From: Gammaproteobacteria bacterium
Lineage (GTDB): Bacteria; Pseudomonadota; Gammaproteobacteria; HTCC5015
Assembly (NCBI GenBank): GCA_013817245.1
Contig: JACDDA010000007.1
Span: forward strand, 81,111-145,110
Direction: 5' to 3'
DNA length: 64,000 nucleotides
Both the position numbers and the translations under genes were made by a program. The first letter of the stretch is position 1, and each line of letters begins with the position of its first letter. Of the stretch, positions 47,735 through 56,751 are shown in pieces. The notes below the pieces were generated by a model. The model did not search any database, was not told where the DNA came from, and saw only the letters and a list, made by a program, of their open reading frames with translations.

Positions 47735-48232
47735 ATGCAACGTCGAGATTTTTTAGGTGTGCTGATCGCCACTGGTTTTCTTATACACACGTCATTAAGT
47801 AATGCTGCAAGCAAAATCATTAAACTCACACACTCCAAAGAGACCTGGCGAAAATTACTGGAGCCGCAGCGTTTTAGTATTTTATTTGAAGAAAATACCG
47901 AGCCCTCCAATAGTAGCGCACTGAATCATGAAAAACGCGAGGGTACTTTTATTTGTGCTGCGTGTTATTTACCTTTATTTTTATCCACGAGTAAATTTGA
48001 TAGCGGCACGGGCTGGCCCAGTTTTTTTCGCCCCATCGAAAATAATGTAAGCACTAAAACCGATTACAAATTAATTTGGCCGCGCACTGAATATCATTGC
48101 GCACGCTGCAGTGGTCATCAAGGTCATGTATTTGAAGACGGTCCCGCACCTACTGGTTTACGGTATTGTAATAATGGTTTGGCATTGTTGTTTGTGCCGA
48201 AGACTGAAACCCTACCCGCGTTACGAGGCTAA
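47735..48232 (+). CDS. msrB: peptide-methionine (R)-S-oxide reductase, exported (Tat-like signal)
   Basis: The 165-residue protein has a signal with twin arginines, QRRDFLGVLIATGF, followed by a mature MsrB domain: CAAC and CARC pairs bind zinc, FDSGTGWPSFF and GHVFEDGPAPTGLRYCNNG contain the active site, Cys in RYCNNG (RYCIN in most). It reduces R-methionine sulfoxide, here probably in the periplasm after folding in the cytoplasm. Its stop is four bases before the exported msrA. Confidence 0.88.
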   Translation: MQRRDFLGVLIATGFLIHTSLSNAASKIIKLTHSKETWRKLLEPQRFSILFEENTEPSNSSALNHEKREGTFICAACYLPLFLSTSKFDSGTGWPSFFRPIENNVSTKTDYKLIWPRTEYHCARCSGHQGHVFEDGPAPTGLRYCNNGLALLFVPKTETLPALRG

Positions 48233-48236
48233 ACTC

Positions 48237-48839
48237 ATGCGTTATTTTTTTGTGATTTTAATTAATATTTTTTTAAGCTTGCCTACATTCGCGGCTGACA
48301 AAATGGCGGTTGCAACTTTTGCCGGCGGTTGTTTTTGGTGCATGGAACCACCTTTTGATGCGCTACCGGGCGTCGTAGAAACTACCTCTGGTTATATCGG
48401 CGGCCATCTTAAAAATCCTGCTTATGAACAAGTATCAATGGGAGGCTCTGGTCATTTTGAAGCCTTACAAGTTCGCTACGATCCTCGCAAAATCAGCTAT
48501 GCGCAATTGCTCAACATTTATTGGCATAACGTAGATCCCGTCGATGCGCAGGGTCAGTTTTGCGATAAAGGCCCACAATATCGCAGTGCCATTTTTTATC
48601 ATGATGCCGAACAACAACAATTAGCGGAAGCCAGCAAGACTAAGCTCAATGCCGATAAAATTTTGCCTGCGAAGGCAGTCACTCCGATTTTACCAGCCGA
48701 TACTTTTTACGCGGCGGAAGATTATCACCAGAACTATTATCAAAAAAATCCGGTACGTTATAAATTTTATCGTTACAACTGTGGCCGCGATCAACGCCTA
48801 GAACAATTGTGGGGCAAGGCAGGCAAAGCATCACATTAA
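48237..48839 (+). CDS. msrA: peptide-methionine (S)-S-oxide reductase, exported
   Basis: The 200-residue protein has a signal peptide (MRYFFVILINIFLSLPTFAAD) and MsrA core FAGGCFWCMEPPFDAL, GYIGGHLKNPAYEQVSMGGSGHFEAL, and QFCDKGPQYRSAIFY. The GCFWC start, with a second Cys, is typical of one MsrA branch. It pairs with the exported MsrB to repair methionine in envelope proteins. It is only distantly like the cytoplasmic MsrA at 42313. ATG 48237 was chosen over the in-frame 48111, which overlaps msrB. Confidence 0.88.
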   Translation: MRYFFVILINIFLSLPTFAADKMAVATFAGGCFWCMEPPFDALPGVVETTSGYIGGHLKNPAYEQVSMGGSGHFEALQVRYDPRKISYAQLLNIYWHNVDPVDAQGQFCDKGPQYRSAIFYHDAEQQQLAEASKTKLNADKILPAKAVTPILPADTFYAAEDYHQNYYQKNPVRYKFYRYNCGRDQRLEQLWGKAGKASH

Positions 48840-48978
48840 ATCCTTAATTCATATTCACCTGGATTTTAAAGGCAGCGTAATTGCACCGGAAAGGTGCCGA
48901 AAAGGTACAGACGCGGCACTGTTTTTTAACAGCAATGATGTAGGACAAATGCTGACTTGCTTGTAAGACATGTCTGAT

Positions 48979-49005
48979 AGGCAAATGGATTTTGCCTGTT
49001 ATACT
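48979..49005 (+). promoter_or_regulatory. candidate promoter with operator dyad before the HicB-like gene
   Basis: TATACT at 49000-49005 is a -10 box. Just upstream AGGCAAA (48979-48985) and TTTGCCT (48991-48997) form an inverted repeat where a repressor would block RNA polymerase. HicB antitoxins often repress their own genes, so self-control is possible. Confidence 0.45.
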
Positions 49006-49033
49006 GCGCCCGCCCCGCACAAGGAGTGGTGTT

Positions 49034-49234
49034 GTGAAGATACGTGTCATGCTTGAACCCAAACAACAAGGTTTTACCGCCATCGCACCGGCGCTTGCAG
49101 GTTGTAGTGGTCAAGGCTACACAAAAGAAGAAGCCTTGCGCGATTTGCAACAGGCGATTCAAGAATATCTACAAGTCATTGATGAAGAATTTTATGTCGG
49201 TGAAGGCGTAGAAGTACTCGATCTCGCTTTATAA
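49034..49234 (+). CDS. orphan HicB-like antitoxin
   Basis: From a GTG at 49034 with AAGGAG seven bases upstream, the 66-residue protein MKIRVMLEPKQQGFTAIAPALAGCSGQGYTKEEALRDLQQAI is a typical HicB partial RNase-H fold (COG1598). No HicA toxin lies next to it: the neighbours are an msrA gene and a secreted protein. It also lacks a C-terminal DNA-binding domain, so it would not repress by itself unless another protein helps. Other frames up to 48992 are rejected because of the ribosome-binding site. Confidence 0.8.
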   Translation: MKIRVMLEPKQQGFTAIAPALAGCSGQGYTKEEALRDLQQAIQEYLQVIDEEFYVGEGVEVLDLAL

Positions 49235-49307
49235 ACGTAAACCATCAATCAAGCTAAAGTTTTAAAGAGTACGGCCGCTAGCTGTAACGTTGCAGGGAGG
49301 TAACGTG

Positions 49308-49637
49308 ATGCAGAAAATATATTTAATCGTAACAATATTATTCATTAACCATTCAGCATTCGCTGATTTGGTTCAAAAAAATCCACAATGGGGTAAATAC
49401 TGCCAAAGCAGCGACAGCTATTCATTTCGTTTACACAATACCAGCGATAAACCCGTTGATGTCAAAGTCTGTTTAGAACAACACGGTCAACAATGGCATT
49501 GTTACATTGATAAAAATGTACAACCCGGCGCAATATTTCCCGCTGATAAAGAATATCGAGTTTGCCATGGCACAGGGATCGCTCAATGGTGGGTACGTGC
49601 GAATGGTGATTACAACGCGTTTCCGCATCCCTATTAA
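49308..49637 (+). CDS. small secreted protein
   Basis: The 109-residue protein has a signal peptide (MQKIYLIVTILFINHSAFA), GGAGG seven bases upstream of ATG 49308, and a mature part with four Cys (KYCQSSDSYSF, VCLEQHGQQWHCYID, EYRVCHG). The Cys may form two disulfides. The repeated W and aromatic pattern suggests a small beta sandwich. No family is recognised. Confidence 0.7.
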   Translation: MQKIYLIVTILFINHSAFADLVQKNPQWGKYCQSSDSYSFRLHNTSDKPVDVKVCLEQHGQQWHCYIDKNVQPGAIFPADKEYRVCHGTGIAQWWVRANGDYNAFPHPY

Positions 49638-49639
49638 CA

Positions 49640-50068
49640 CTAATAAGTTGCAGCAACCCGCATAGAAACTGCAGTACAGCGCGCCAGTAATTTTTGTTTA
49701 CTATCACGTAATTCTGCTTCGCTGTGCACAACCGTGCTACCCATATTAGTGACTTTGCCATAACCATAAATAAGCTCACCGTATTTTACCGCGCGCACAA
49801 AACTGGTATTTAATTCCAGTGTTGGAATCCACGTGTCGGGCGGTAACTGCGTTGCCATCGCGGTGCCAACACAATCATCTAACATTGCGCAGACAATGCC
49901 GCCTTGCACACCACCCACTGGATTTTCTAAACCAACCACGGGTTGAAAACGATATTCAACGGTACCTTTTTCGCAATCATAAGAAATTAATTCGGCACCT
50001 AAAATTTTTTGCGTAGGTGGAAAAATCGGCATCTCTAACAAAGTATGAATCATACGACGTTCAGTCAT
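49640..50068 (-). CDS. PaaI-type thioesterase (hotdog fold)
   Basis: The 142-residue protein has the PaaI hotdog core [28 protein letters not shown], with catalytic Asp in the helix, then [18 protein letters not shown]. Hotdog thioesterases hydrolyse acyl-CoA; substrate unknown. From ATG 50068 it overlaps the hisI 3' end by eight bases, so translation is coupled, although no metabolic link to histidine is apparent. A frame to 50101 would overlap hisI further. Confidence 0.82.
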   Translation of the reverse strand: MTERRMIHTLLEMPIFPPTQKILGAELISYDCEKGTVEYRFQPVVGLENPVGGVQGGIVCAMLDDCVGTAMATQLPPDTWIPTLELNTSFVRAVKYGELIYGYGKVTNMGSTVVHSEAELRDSKQKLLARCTAVSMRVAATY

Positions 50069-50483
50069 GCTTGATCTCCGGCATGCGATCAACGATGACA
50101 CTGTCGCCTTCTAATTTCATATAAAAACAATTGGGACGTTCGGTGTGACACGCAGGACCCGTTTGTTCAACTTGTAACAACAACACATCACCATCACAAT
50201 CTATGCGTAATTCTACCAACCGCTGCACATGACCCGAACTTTCACCTTTACGCCACAACGCTTGCCGCGAACGCGACCAATAACACACTTGTTTAGTGCT
50301 AATCGTTTCTAATAAAGATTGTTGATTCATCCACGCAAACATTAATACTTCACCCGTATCATGACGTTGCGCAATCACCGGAATTAAACCTTGCTCATTA
50401 AATTTCAATGCAGCCAGCACCTCTGACCAAGGAGTAGATTGGCCTAGCTCAGCAAGTTCTAAACGGGCAAATAAATCATTCAT
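50061..50483 (-). CDS. hisI: phosphoribosyl-AMP cyclohydrolase
   Basis: The 140-residue zinc enzyme opens the imidazole ring of PR-AMP in histidine synthesis. The signature is clear: [68 protein letters not shown] with zinc-binding Cys. It is the single-domain HisI form without the HisE half, and it is not beside other his genes here. Confidence 0.93.
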   Translation of the reverse strand: MNDLFARLELAELGQSTPWSEVLAALKFNEQGLIPVIAQRHDTGEVLMFAWMNQQSLLETISTKQVCYWSRSRQALWRKGESSGHVQRLVELRIDCDGDVLLLQVEQTGPACHTERPNCFYMKLEGDSVIVDRMPEIKHD

Positions 50484-50665
50484 AAATAAAGCCTATTGAT
50501 GGTCAATTGAAACAGCCGGCAAGCATAACCGATAGCGCGCTATCTGACACGTACTGGCACGTAGCTGCACGTCATACTTATATATAGGCTTTTTACTGAT
50601 TGCCAGCTTACAGGTATACTTTCGCCCTTGTTGTAACTCCTTCGCGTCACCCTAGGATGTCCATT

Positions 50666-51850
50666 ATGCGCAGCTTAACTTTCGTCAATCTTTTTGCTTT
50701 ATTGTTACTCGGCGCTTGCTCATCCTCGGCGCCCGATAATAACAATCATCTCAAAATTGGTTTTATGGCAACCTTATCCGGGCCCGCTGCGGCATTGGGT
50801 GAAGATTTACGTGACGGTTTTCAGCTCGCACTCGATCATAATGACGGCAAACTCGGCGGAAAAACTGTCGAACTATTAGTCCGTGATGATCAATTAAAAC
50901 CCGATGTGGGCGTACAAATCGCGCAAAGCTTTTTACAAAAAGATCATGTCGATATTGTTACCGGTATCGTATTCTCGAACGTCATGATGGCAATCGCCAA
51001 ACCCATCACCGACAGCGGTACATTTTTAATTAGTGCAAATGCAGGACCTTCACCCTTAGCCGGCGCACAATGCCACGAAAACTTTTTTGCCGTCTCTTGG
51101 CAAAATGATCAACTGCATGAAGCGATGGGCAAATATTTAAACGATCAAAACATTAAACGTGTGTATTTAATGGCACCTAATTATCAAGCAGGTAAAGACG
51201 CATTAAATGGTTTCAAACGTTATTTCAAAGGTGAAATAGTTGGTGAAATTTATACCAAAGTGAATCAACCCGATTATTCTGCCGAACTCACTGAACTGCG
51301 CGCCGCTAAACCTGAAGCCGTGTATATTTTTTATCCAGGCGGCATGGGCATTAATTTTGTTAAGCAATATGTACAAAGCGGCTTACGACAAGACCTGCCT
51401 TTGTATAGTCAATCATTTACTTTTGATGAAACTACCTTGCCTGCGATGGGCGATGCTGCTGATGGTATTACCATCGCGAGTTTTTTGGACGAAGCAAGCA
51501 CGCAATTACCCGTGAATCAAAAGATGCAAGCTGACTTTAAAACGAAATTCGGCCGCAATCCTTCACCGTATGCCATTCAAGCCTACGATGTCGCGCAATT
51601 GTTAGACAGTGCCTTAACCGCTGTTGGCGGCGATATTAGCGACAAAAATAAATTCCGCACGGCTTTAGAAAAATCAGAATTTCAATCTTTACGCGGGAAA
51701 TTTAAATTTAATAATAATCACTTTCCCATTCAGAATTTTTACATTAATCAATTAGTAAAAAACAGCAGTGGGCAATTAACTAGCAAAACCTTAGCGACCG
51801 CTTTTGTGGATCATGAAGATGCCTACCACACAACATGCGCGTTAAAATAA
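50666..51850 (+). CDS. livK: ABC transporter substrate-binding lipoprotein, branched-chain amino-acid type
   Basis: The 394-residue protein has a lipobox LLGAC and the type I periplasmic-binding fold: HLKIGFMATLSGPAAALGEDLRDGFQLALDHNDGKLGGKTVELLVRDDQLKPD. It binds an amino acid or amide-like ligand and delivers it to the LivHM channel encoded next. Family members also carry aromatic acids, urea or aliphatic amides, so leucine specificity is not assured. ATG 50666 (or 50657) is chosen. TATACT at about 50615 may be its -10. Confidence 0.85.
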   Translation: MRSLTFVNLFALLLLGACSSSAPDNNNHLKIGFMATLSGPAAALGEDLRDGFQLALDHNDGKLGGKTVELLVRDDQLKPDVGVQIAQSFLQKDHVDIVTGIVFSNVMMAIAKPITDSGTFLISANAGPSPLAGAQCHENFFAVSWQNDQLHEAMGKYLNDQNIKRVYLMAPNYQAGKDALNGFKRYFKGEIVGEIYTKVNQPDYSAELTELRAAKPEAVYIFYPGGMGINFVKQYVQSGLRQDLPLYSQSFTFDETTLPAMGDAADGITIASFLDEASTQLPVNQKMQADFKTKFGRNPSPYAIQAYDVAQLLDSALTAVGGDISDKNKFRTALEKSEFQSLRGKFKFNNNHFPIQNFYINQLVKNSSGQLTSKTLATAFVDHEDAYHTTCALK

Positions 51851-51912
51851 CTGTATAAAAAAATATCCTTCATTATTCTTAACTTGAATAACGCAGCAAT
51901 TTTGAGAACAGA

Positions 51913-52788
51913 ATGGATCTCACACTTTCACATTGCTTAACCCATCTGCTTAATGGTGTGCAGTTAGGTATGATGTTATTTCTGATGGCCGCCGGCTTAA
52001 CACTGGTCTTCGGCATTATGAATCTCATCAATTTAGCGCATGGCGCACTTTACATGTTAGGCGCGTATTTAATCGTTACCTTTCAATCACTAACGGGTTC
52101 TTTTAGCTTAGCCTTACTGTTAGCCCTGCCGTCAGCATTACTGTTAGGTTGGTGTATTGAAAAAATCAGTTTGCGCACCTTGTATCAACGCGATCATCTT
52201 GATCAAGTGTTAGCAACGTTTGGCTTAACGTTATTTCTTACAGAATTAGTCCGTATTATTTGGGGCAGCCAAGCGTATTTCATCACCACGCCTGCGGCAT
52301 TATCCCATCCCGTCACTTTATTCGGCGCGCCCTATCCTGTTTATCGCTTGCTCATTATTGCTGTCGGTATAATTGTGTTTATTAGTTTGCAATTATTAAT
52401 TCACCACACACGTATTGGCATGCTAATCCGCGCAGGCGCTAGCAATCGCGAAATGGTTGCAGCACTCGGGGTTAATATTCGTAATTTATATTCTTGGATA
52501 TTTGCAGTAGGCGCCATGTTAGCGGGTTTAGCCGGCATCATGGCCGCGCCGCTTTTATCTGTTGAACCCAGTATGGGCGATAGTATTTTAATTTTAACGT
52601 TTGTAGTCATTGTGATTGGTGGCATGGGCTCCATTACCGGCGCATTTATCGCGGCCTTGATAGTGGGCATTGTTGACGTTGTGAGTCGCGTCGTGTTACC
52701 GCCTTTGTTTGCATCTATTACGATATATATCTTAATGGCATTGACCTTGTTGTGGCGCCCGCAAGGCTTGTTAGGAAAATCTTCATGA
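51913..52788 (+). CDS. livH: ABC transporter permease, LivH type
   Basis: The 291-residue integral protein has about eight membrane segments and LTLVFGIMNLINLAHGALYMLGAY near the start, which marks LivH, and GGMGSITGAFIAALIVGIVDVVSR in the loop that meets the ATPase. It forms the inner-membrane channel with LivM. It is separated by 62 bases from the binding protein gene and its stop overlaps livM. Confidence 0.92.
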   Translation: MDLTLSHCLTHLLNGVQLGMMLFLMAAGLTLVFGIMNLINLAHGALYMLGAYLIVTFQSLTGSFSLALLLALPSALLLGWCIEKISLRTLYQRDHLDQVLATFGLTLFLTELVRIIWGSQAYFITTPAALSHPVTLFGAPYPVYRLLIIAVGIIVFISLQLLIHHTRIGMLIRAGASNREMVAALGVNIRNLYSWIFAVGAMLAGLAGIMAAPLLSVEPSMGDSILILTFVVIVIGGMGSITGAFIAALIVGIVDVVSRVVLPPLFASITIYILMALTLLWRPQGLLGKSS

Positions 52789-53762
52789 ACTTTGTAAAAC
52801 AACAATTATTAAATATTAGCTTGTTATTAATATTTGCTTTAATGCCACTCGTAGCATTTTTATTAAACGAACCCTTCTATTTGACATTATTAAGTCGCGT
52901 GATGATTTACGCCATCGCGGCGATCAGTTTAGATTTGATTTTGGGTTATGGCGGCATGGTGAGTTTAGGTCATGCCGTGTTTGTGGGTTTTGGCGCTTAC
53001 AGCATCGGAATATTGGCACAACATGGCATTCATAACGGTTATCTTGCATTCGCGATCGCCATACTCGGCAGCGCATTATTAGCATTGCTCACCGGTATTT
53101 TAAGCTTACGCACGCGCGGTATTTATTTCATTATGATCACGCTCGCATTTGCGCAAATGTTGTATTACATCACCACCAATCTTAGTCAATACGGTGGCGA
53201 AGATGGCATGAGTTTAATCTCGCGCTCGGATTTTGGAAGTCTCTTACCGTTGCATAACGATACTGTATTTTTTTATTTTGTCTGGTTGATACTCGCTATC
53301 ATTCTAATTGTAGGCAAACGCTTAGTAAACTCTCACTTTGGTATGGTCTTACGCGGCAGTCACAGCAATCTTCGACGCATGCATGCACTCGGTTTTAATC
53401 CTTTCATTTACCAACTAAGCGCTTATGTTATCGCAGGCAGCTTAGCGGGTTTAGCAGGCGCATTGCTAGCCAATCAAGCACAGTATGTCAGCCCTAGTTA
53501 TTTACACTGGACGCAATCAGGGCATTTAATTGTCATGGTGGTATTAGGCGGCTTAGCAACATTAACAGGGCCATTAATAGGCACCACGCTATTTTTATTA
53601 GCCGAAGAATTTTTATCTCGCTGGACCGAACATTGGATGATTATTCTCGGGCCTGCTTTATTGATAATCGTTTTATTGGGTCGTGGTGGTGTATTAGGCC
53701 TTAGTCAAAATATTCTTCAAAAAATAAAATCATATCGTTCGCGTGGAAACAAAACATCGTGA
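52785..53762 (+). CDS. livM: ABC transporter permease, LivM type
   Basis: The 325-residue permease carries LILGYGGMVSLGHAVFVGFGAYSIGIL and GLAGALLANQAQYVSPSYLHWTQSGHLIVMVVLGG, both LivM hallmarks. The ATG at 52785 overlaps the livH stop (ATGA), so the longer frame from 52752 is rejected. Its stop overlaps livG by a GTGA. Confidence 0.92.
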   Translation: MNFVKQQLLNISLLLIFALMPLVAFLLNEPFYLTLLSRVMIYAIAAISLDLILGYGGMVSLGHAVFVGFGAYSIGILAQHGIHNGYLAFAIAILGSALLALLTGILSLRTRGIYFIMITLAFAQMLYYITTNLSQYGGEDGMSLISRSDFGSLLPLHNDTVFFYFVWLILAIILIVGKRLVNSHFGMVLRGSHSNLRRMHALGFNPFIYQLSAYVIAGSLAGLAGALLANQAQYVSPSYLHWTQSGHLIVMVVLGGLATLTGPLIGTTLFLLAEEFLSRWTEHWMIILGPALLIIVLLGRGGVLGLSQNILQKIKSYRSRGNKTS

Positions 53763-54523
53763 ACACATTATTAAGTACTAAAAATTTAAGCAAACACTTC
53801 GGCGGTCTACAGGCAGTCAACAATGTTGACTTTGCTGTTACAGCCGGAGAAATACATGCTGTGATTGGGCCAAATGGCGCGGGCAAAACAACGTTTTTAT
53901 CTTTACTCGCCGGCGAGTTAACGGCAACTAACGGCAGCATTCATTTCGCAGACAAAAACATTAGTCATTTATCAATGGCCCAACGCGCTTTATGCGGTTT
54001 AAATCGCACATTTCAAATTAACAGTTTATTTTTAAATTTAACAGTCCGTGAAAATATAATGCTGGCCGTGCAAGCACGACAAAACCATAATTTTAAATTT
54101 TGGCAAGCGCCTAATGATAACCATAAGCTTAAACAACAAGCTGAAAAAATCCTCGCGCAGAATAACTTACAAATATTAGCCGATGCTCCAACACAACAAT
54201 TATCTTATGGCCAACAACGCCAACTCGAAATCGCACTGGGTGTTGCAGGTGAACCTAAACTATTATTGCTAGATGAGCCCTTAGCTGGTCTAGATGCCGC
54301 GGGCAGCCATGAAATGATTGCACGACTACGAACTTTAAAAACTCAACATAACTTTACCTTGGTATTAGTAGAACACGATATGGATGCCGTATTTGCTTTA
54401 GCCGATCGCATCAGTGTATTAAATCATGGTTGCATTATTGCTACGGGTACACCTGCTGAAATTCGTAATCATAGTGAAGTACGCGCAGCCTATTTAGGCG
54501 GCGCATCACTCGGTGCGAAGTGA
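53759..54523 (+). CDS. livG: ABC transporter ATPase, LivG type
   Basis: The 254-residue ATPase has Walker A GPNGAGKTTF, Q-loop LNRTFQINSLFLNLTVREN, signature LSYGQQRQLEIALG and Walker B LLLLDEPLAGLD. LSYGQQR is the LivG-type form of the signature. Start is a GTG that overlaps the LivM stop; its stop overlaps livF, so the five-gene unit is tightly coupled. Confidence 0.92.
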   Translation: MNTLLSTKNLSKHFGGLQAVNNVDFAVTAGEIHAVIGPNGAGKTTFLSLLAGELTATNGSIHFADKNISHLSMAQRALCGLNRTFQINSLFLNLTVRENIMLAVQARQNHNFKFWQAPNDNHKLKQQAEKILAQNNLQILADAPTQQLSYGQQRQLEIALGVAGEPKLLLLDEPLAGLDAAGSHEMIARLRTLKTQHNFTLVLVEHDMDAVFALADRISVLNHGCIIATGTPAEIRNHSEVRAAYLGGASLGAK

Positions 54524-55230
54524 GTCGCATGTTAACTATTGATAACATCAGCAGCGCTTATGGCAACAGTCAGGTTCTGTTTGATTTATCTTTGTCTGTC
54601 GCTGAAGGAGAAATCATTGCGTTAATGGGGCGCAATGGCATGGGCAAAACCACCACCGTACGTAGCATTATGGGTTTAACACCGGTGCATCGTGGGCATA
54701 TACATTTTCGCGGACATACTATTCACAACTGGCCCAGTTATAAAATTGCACAGCACGGCATTGGTTTGGTGCCAGAAGGTCGCCAAATATTTCCTAATCT
54801 TACGGTTGAAGAAAATTTACTCGCGACCGCTGCGCAGCGTCATGTGCTTAAACACGCTTGGACCCTGAAACGTATTCATGATTTTTTCCCACGCCTTGCA
54901 GAACGCCGTCATCATATGGGCAATCAGCTGTCCGGCGGTGAACAACAAATGCTGGCGATTGGTCGCGCTCTATTAACTAATCCATTTTTGTTGATTTTAG
55001 ATGAAGCATGCGAAGGACTCGCGCCGCTGATTCAACAAGAGATCTGGCAAGTTTTAGATAATCTAAAACAACAAGGCATGAGTATTTTAGTTATCGATAA
55101 AGATTACCAAGCCTTACAAAAACTCGCCGATCGTTATTATATTATTGAAAAAGGCAGTATCGCTTGGCACGGAACTAATGCAGAATTTTCCAGTAATCCA
55201 GAATTACCAAAAAAATATTTAGGCTTATAA
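54520..55230 (+). CDS. livF: ABC transporter ATPase, LivF type
   Basis: The 236-residue ATPase has Walker A GRNGMGKTTT, GLVPEGRQIFPNLTVEENL, signature LSGGEQQMLAIGRALL and Walker B LLILDEACEGL. The usual DEPSEGL of LivF reads DEACEGL here, still with the catalytic Glu. GTG 54520 or ATG 54529 are both possible starts. It ends the operon; a perfect palindromic terminator follows. Confidence 0.92.
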   Translation: MSRMLTIDNISSAYGNSQVLFDLSLSVAEGEIIALMGRNGMGKTTTVRSIMGLTPVHRGHIHFRGHTIHNWPSYKIAQHGIGLVPEGRQIFPNLTVEENLLATAAQRHVLKHAWTLKRIHDFFPRLAERRHHMGNQLSGGEQQMLAIGRALLTNPFLLILDEACEGLAPLIQQEIWQVLDNLKQQGMSILVIDKDYQALQKLADRYYIIEKGSIAWHGTNAEFSSNPELPKKYLGL

Positions 55231-55293
55231 AATATTTATTACTTTGAAAGCGGATCTGCGGATTTTTTAAAAGCTTTATTCTTCAATATTAAA

Positions 55294-55317
55294 AAAGGCC
55301 GATATATATCGGCCTTT
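55294..55317. terminator. bidirectional terminator
   Basis: AAAGGCCGATA and TATCGGCCTTT form an 11-base perfect stem around TA. AAA on one side and TTT on the other let it stop both the liv operon and the converging lipoprotein gene. Confidence 0.8.
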
Positions 55318-55340
55318 AATCTTACTTTGCGTGAATTTTT

Positions 55341-55946
55341 TTACTGCGCGGCGGGGGTTGATTTCGCAATATCCGCTGCCAATTCATCTTGGCCTTTTTG
55401 AGCTTTGAATTGTTGCCATAAAGCCGCATCATTATTCATACTCGTTTTAATGGCTTCCTGCGCTAACTGTTGCACCGCTTTTGGATCTAAGCCTACATAT
55501 ACAAACAACACACCATTCGGGCTAGTATTTTTCAATACAATCCGTGTGCCGGATAAAGATTCGTTGGTAATTTGTTTACTAATCGAGGTATTTACTTTAT
55601 CCACCGTTTCCGCATCCGCTGCACCAGAAACTTCTACATATTGTTTGACCATGTTTTGCACTTGTACGCGCATTTGCTGTGCTAATTTTACCCGCGCAAC
55701 AGTAGCAGCTTGTTGTTCCATAAACGAGAAACCCGCCGCTGATTTTTCGCTAGAACCAACCGCGCCTACCGGAAAATCTTTTGTAGTTTCGGTGCAAATC
55801 CACATGGGCGCTTCTTTGTTTGATCCATCTGGATAAGTGCAGTCAGAGACATAACTTGCTGACTCTTTAGGTGTATTTGCACTACAGCCCGCGGCAATAA
55901 CACCCACTACTGCCAATGCACATAATAAAATTTTAGATGAATTCAT
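55341..55946 (-). CDS. LPP20-like lipoprotein
   Basis: The 201-residue protein has a lipobox in VIAAGC, then a segment PMWICTETTKDFPVGAVGSSEKSAAGFSFMEQQAATVARVKLAQQM and a middle SLSGTRIVLKNTSPNGVLFVYVGLDP that match the LPP20 family (first seen in Helicobacter). The role is unknown. ATG 55946 follows AAAGGACA-type sequence; the frame extends to 55970. It ends in an acidic/Ala tail. Confidence 0.75.
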   Translation of the reverse strand: MNSSKILLCALAVVGVIAAGCSANTPKESASYVSDCTYPDGSNKEAPMWICTETTKDFPVGAVGSSEKSAAGFSFMEQQAATVARVKLAQQMRVQVQNMVKQYVEVSGAADAETVDKVNTSISKQITNESLSGTRIVLKNTSPNGVLFVYVGLDPKAVQQLAQEAIKTSMNNDAALWQQFKAQKGQDELAADIAKSTPAAQ

Positions 55947-55970
55947 AGCTTGTCCTTTTATAAAAACCAC

Positions 55971-56345
55971 ATTAAAAGCTCACACATTTAAACCATTCTT
56001 ACAGACGGGCCCAATCTTACTCGCCCATCTTAACCCCATCTTACCCTCGGCTTCCACATGCGTAAATCGGCTATTACCGCTCATCCTGCAGTATTAGCTT
56101 ATGCGTAACCTTAAAGAATAAATTAAATTTATGACCTATTTATTTCGCATTCCAAAGCAAAACCAAAGCCCGTTGATTTTTTTGACTTTCCTACAAAAAG
56201 AAAAAATACACTCTCTTTCTGCTTAACTTTTAAAATTAACATCAGGATCACAATTATTTTAGATGTTCTAGCTGTTATTAATAACAAAACAGTTCTCTTA
56301 AGAGGTGGCTCTTATAGTGTGGTGGTTTATAAATTTTAGCACTTA
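55971..56345. other. AT-rich intergenic region
   Basis: No gene is seen. The sequence is strongly AT-rich with poly-A and poly-T runs (about 56165-56220) and may contain the lipoprotein promoter. Confidence 0.4.
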
Positions 56346-56551
56346 GCTAAAGCTCGACCCGCTGCGGATAGTGCAACTAATACACAAGTAAGTAATAAAG
56401 CCCGTTCTACACTCTAACGATCTACTACCCAGCCTGCTGGAATTTCAAATGGATATACGCTAGCAACTCAGCAGAAAAATAAACCCCATGCCCACAAGAC
56501 CAACATTTAAATCTGTTGCCAAGGCTGTCACTAAAGACGCTAGCGATGCCA
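56346..56551 (-). pseudogene. degraded duplicate fragment of the MFS transporter gene
   Basis: Bases 56346-56551 match 58236-58443 inside the intact MFS gene in the same orientation, from GCTAAAGCTCGACC to GCGATGCCA, with scattered substitutions and several single-base gaps that break the frame. It corresponds to about residues 30-100 of the transporter. It is a relic of a duplication, not a functional gene. Confidence 0.88.
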
Positions 56552-56697
56552 GCCGTGTACTGGCCGGTAACGCCAATCCGCCTGCAGGTAATTTAGGGCC
56601 ATAAGCAGCGTCTTAATTAAATTTAATTTTTTGGTTGTTTATTAAATTTTGTTAATATAGGATGCTGTTGTTAGTCAGAAAAGCTCGTGAAAGCCTT

Positions 56698-56720
56698 ACT
56701 GGCTCTAGTTCAGAGCCAGT
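56698..56720 (+). promoter_or_regulatory. 5' leader hairpin of the secreted protein gene
   Basis: Arms ACTGGCTCT and AGAGCCAGT form a perfect 9-base stem around AGTTC, 31 bases before the ATG. It could be an attenuator, stabiliser, or leftover terminator; no T-run follows. Confidence 0.4.
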
Positions 56721-56751
56721 GAAACCTTAACAATCGGAGAGGTAAGTCATC

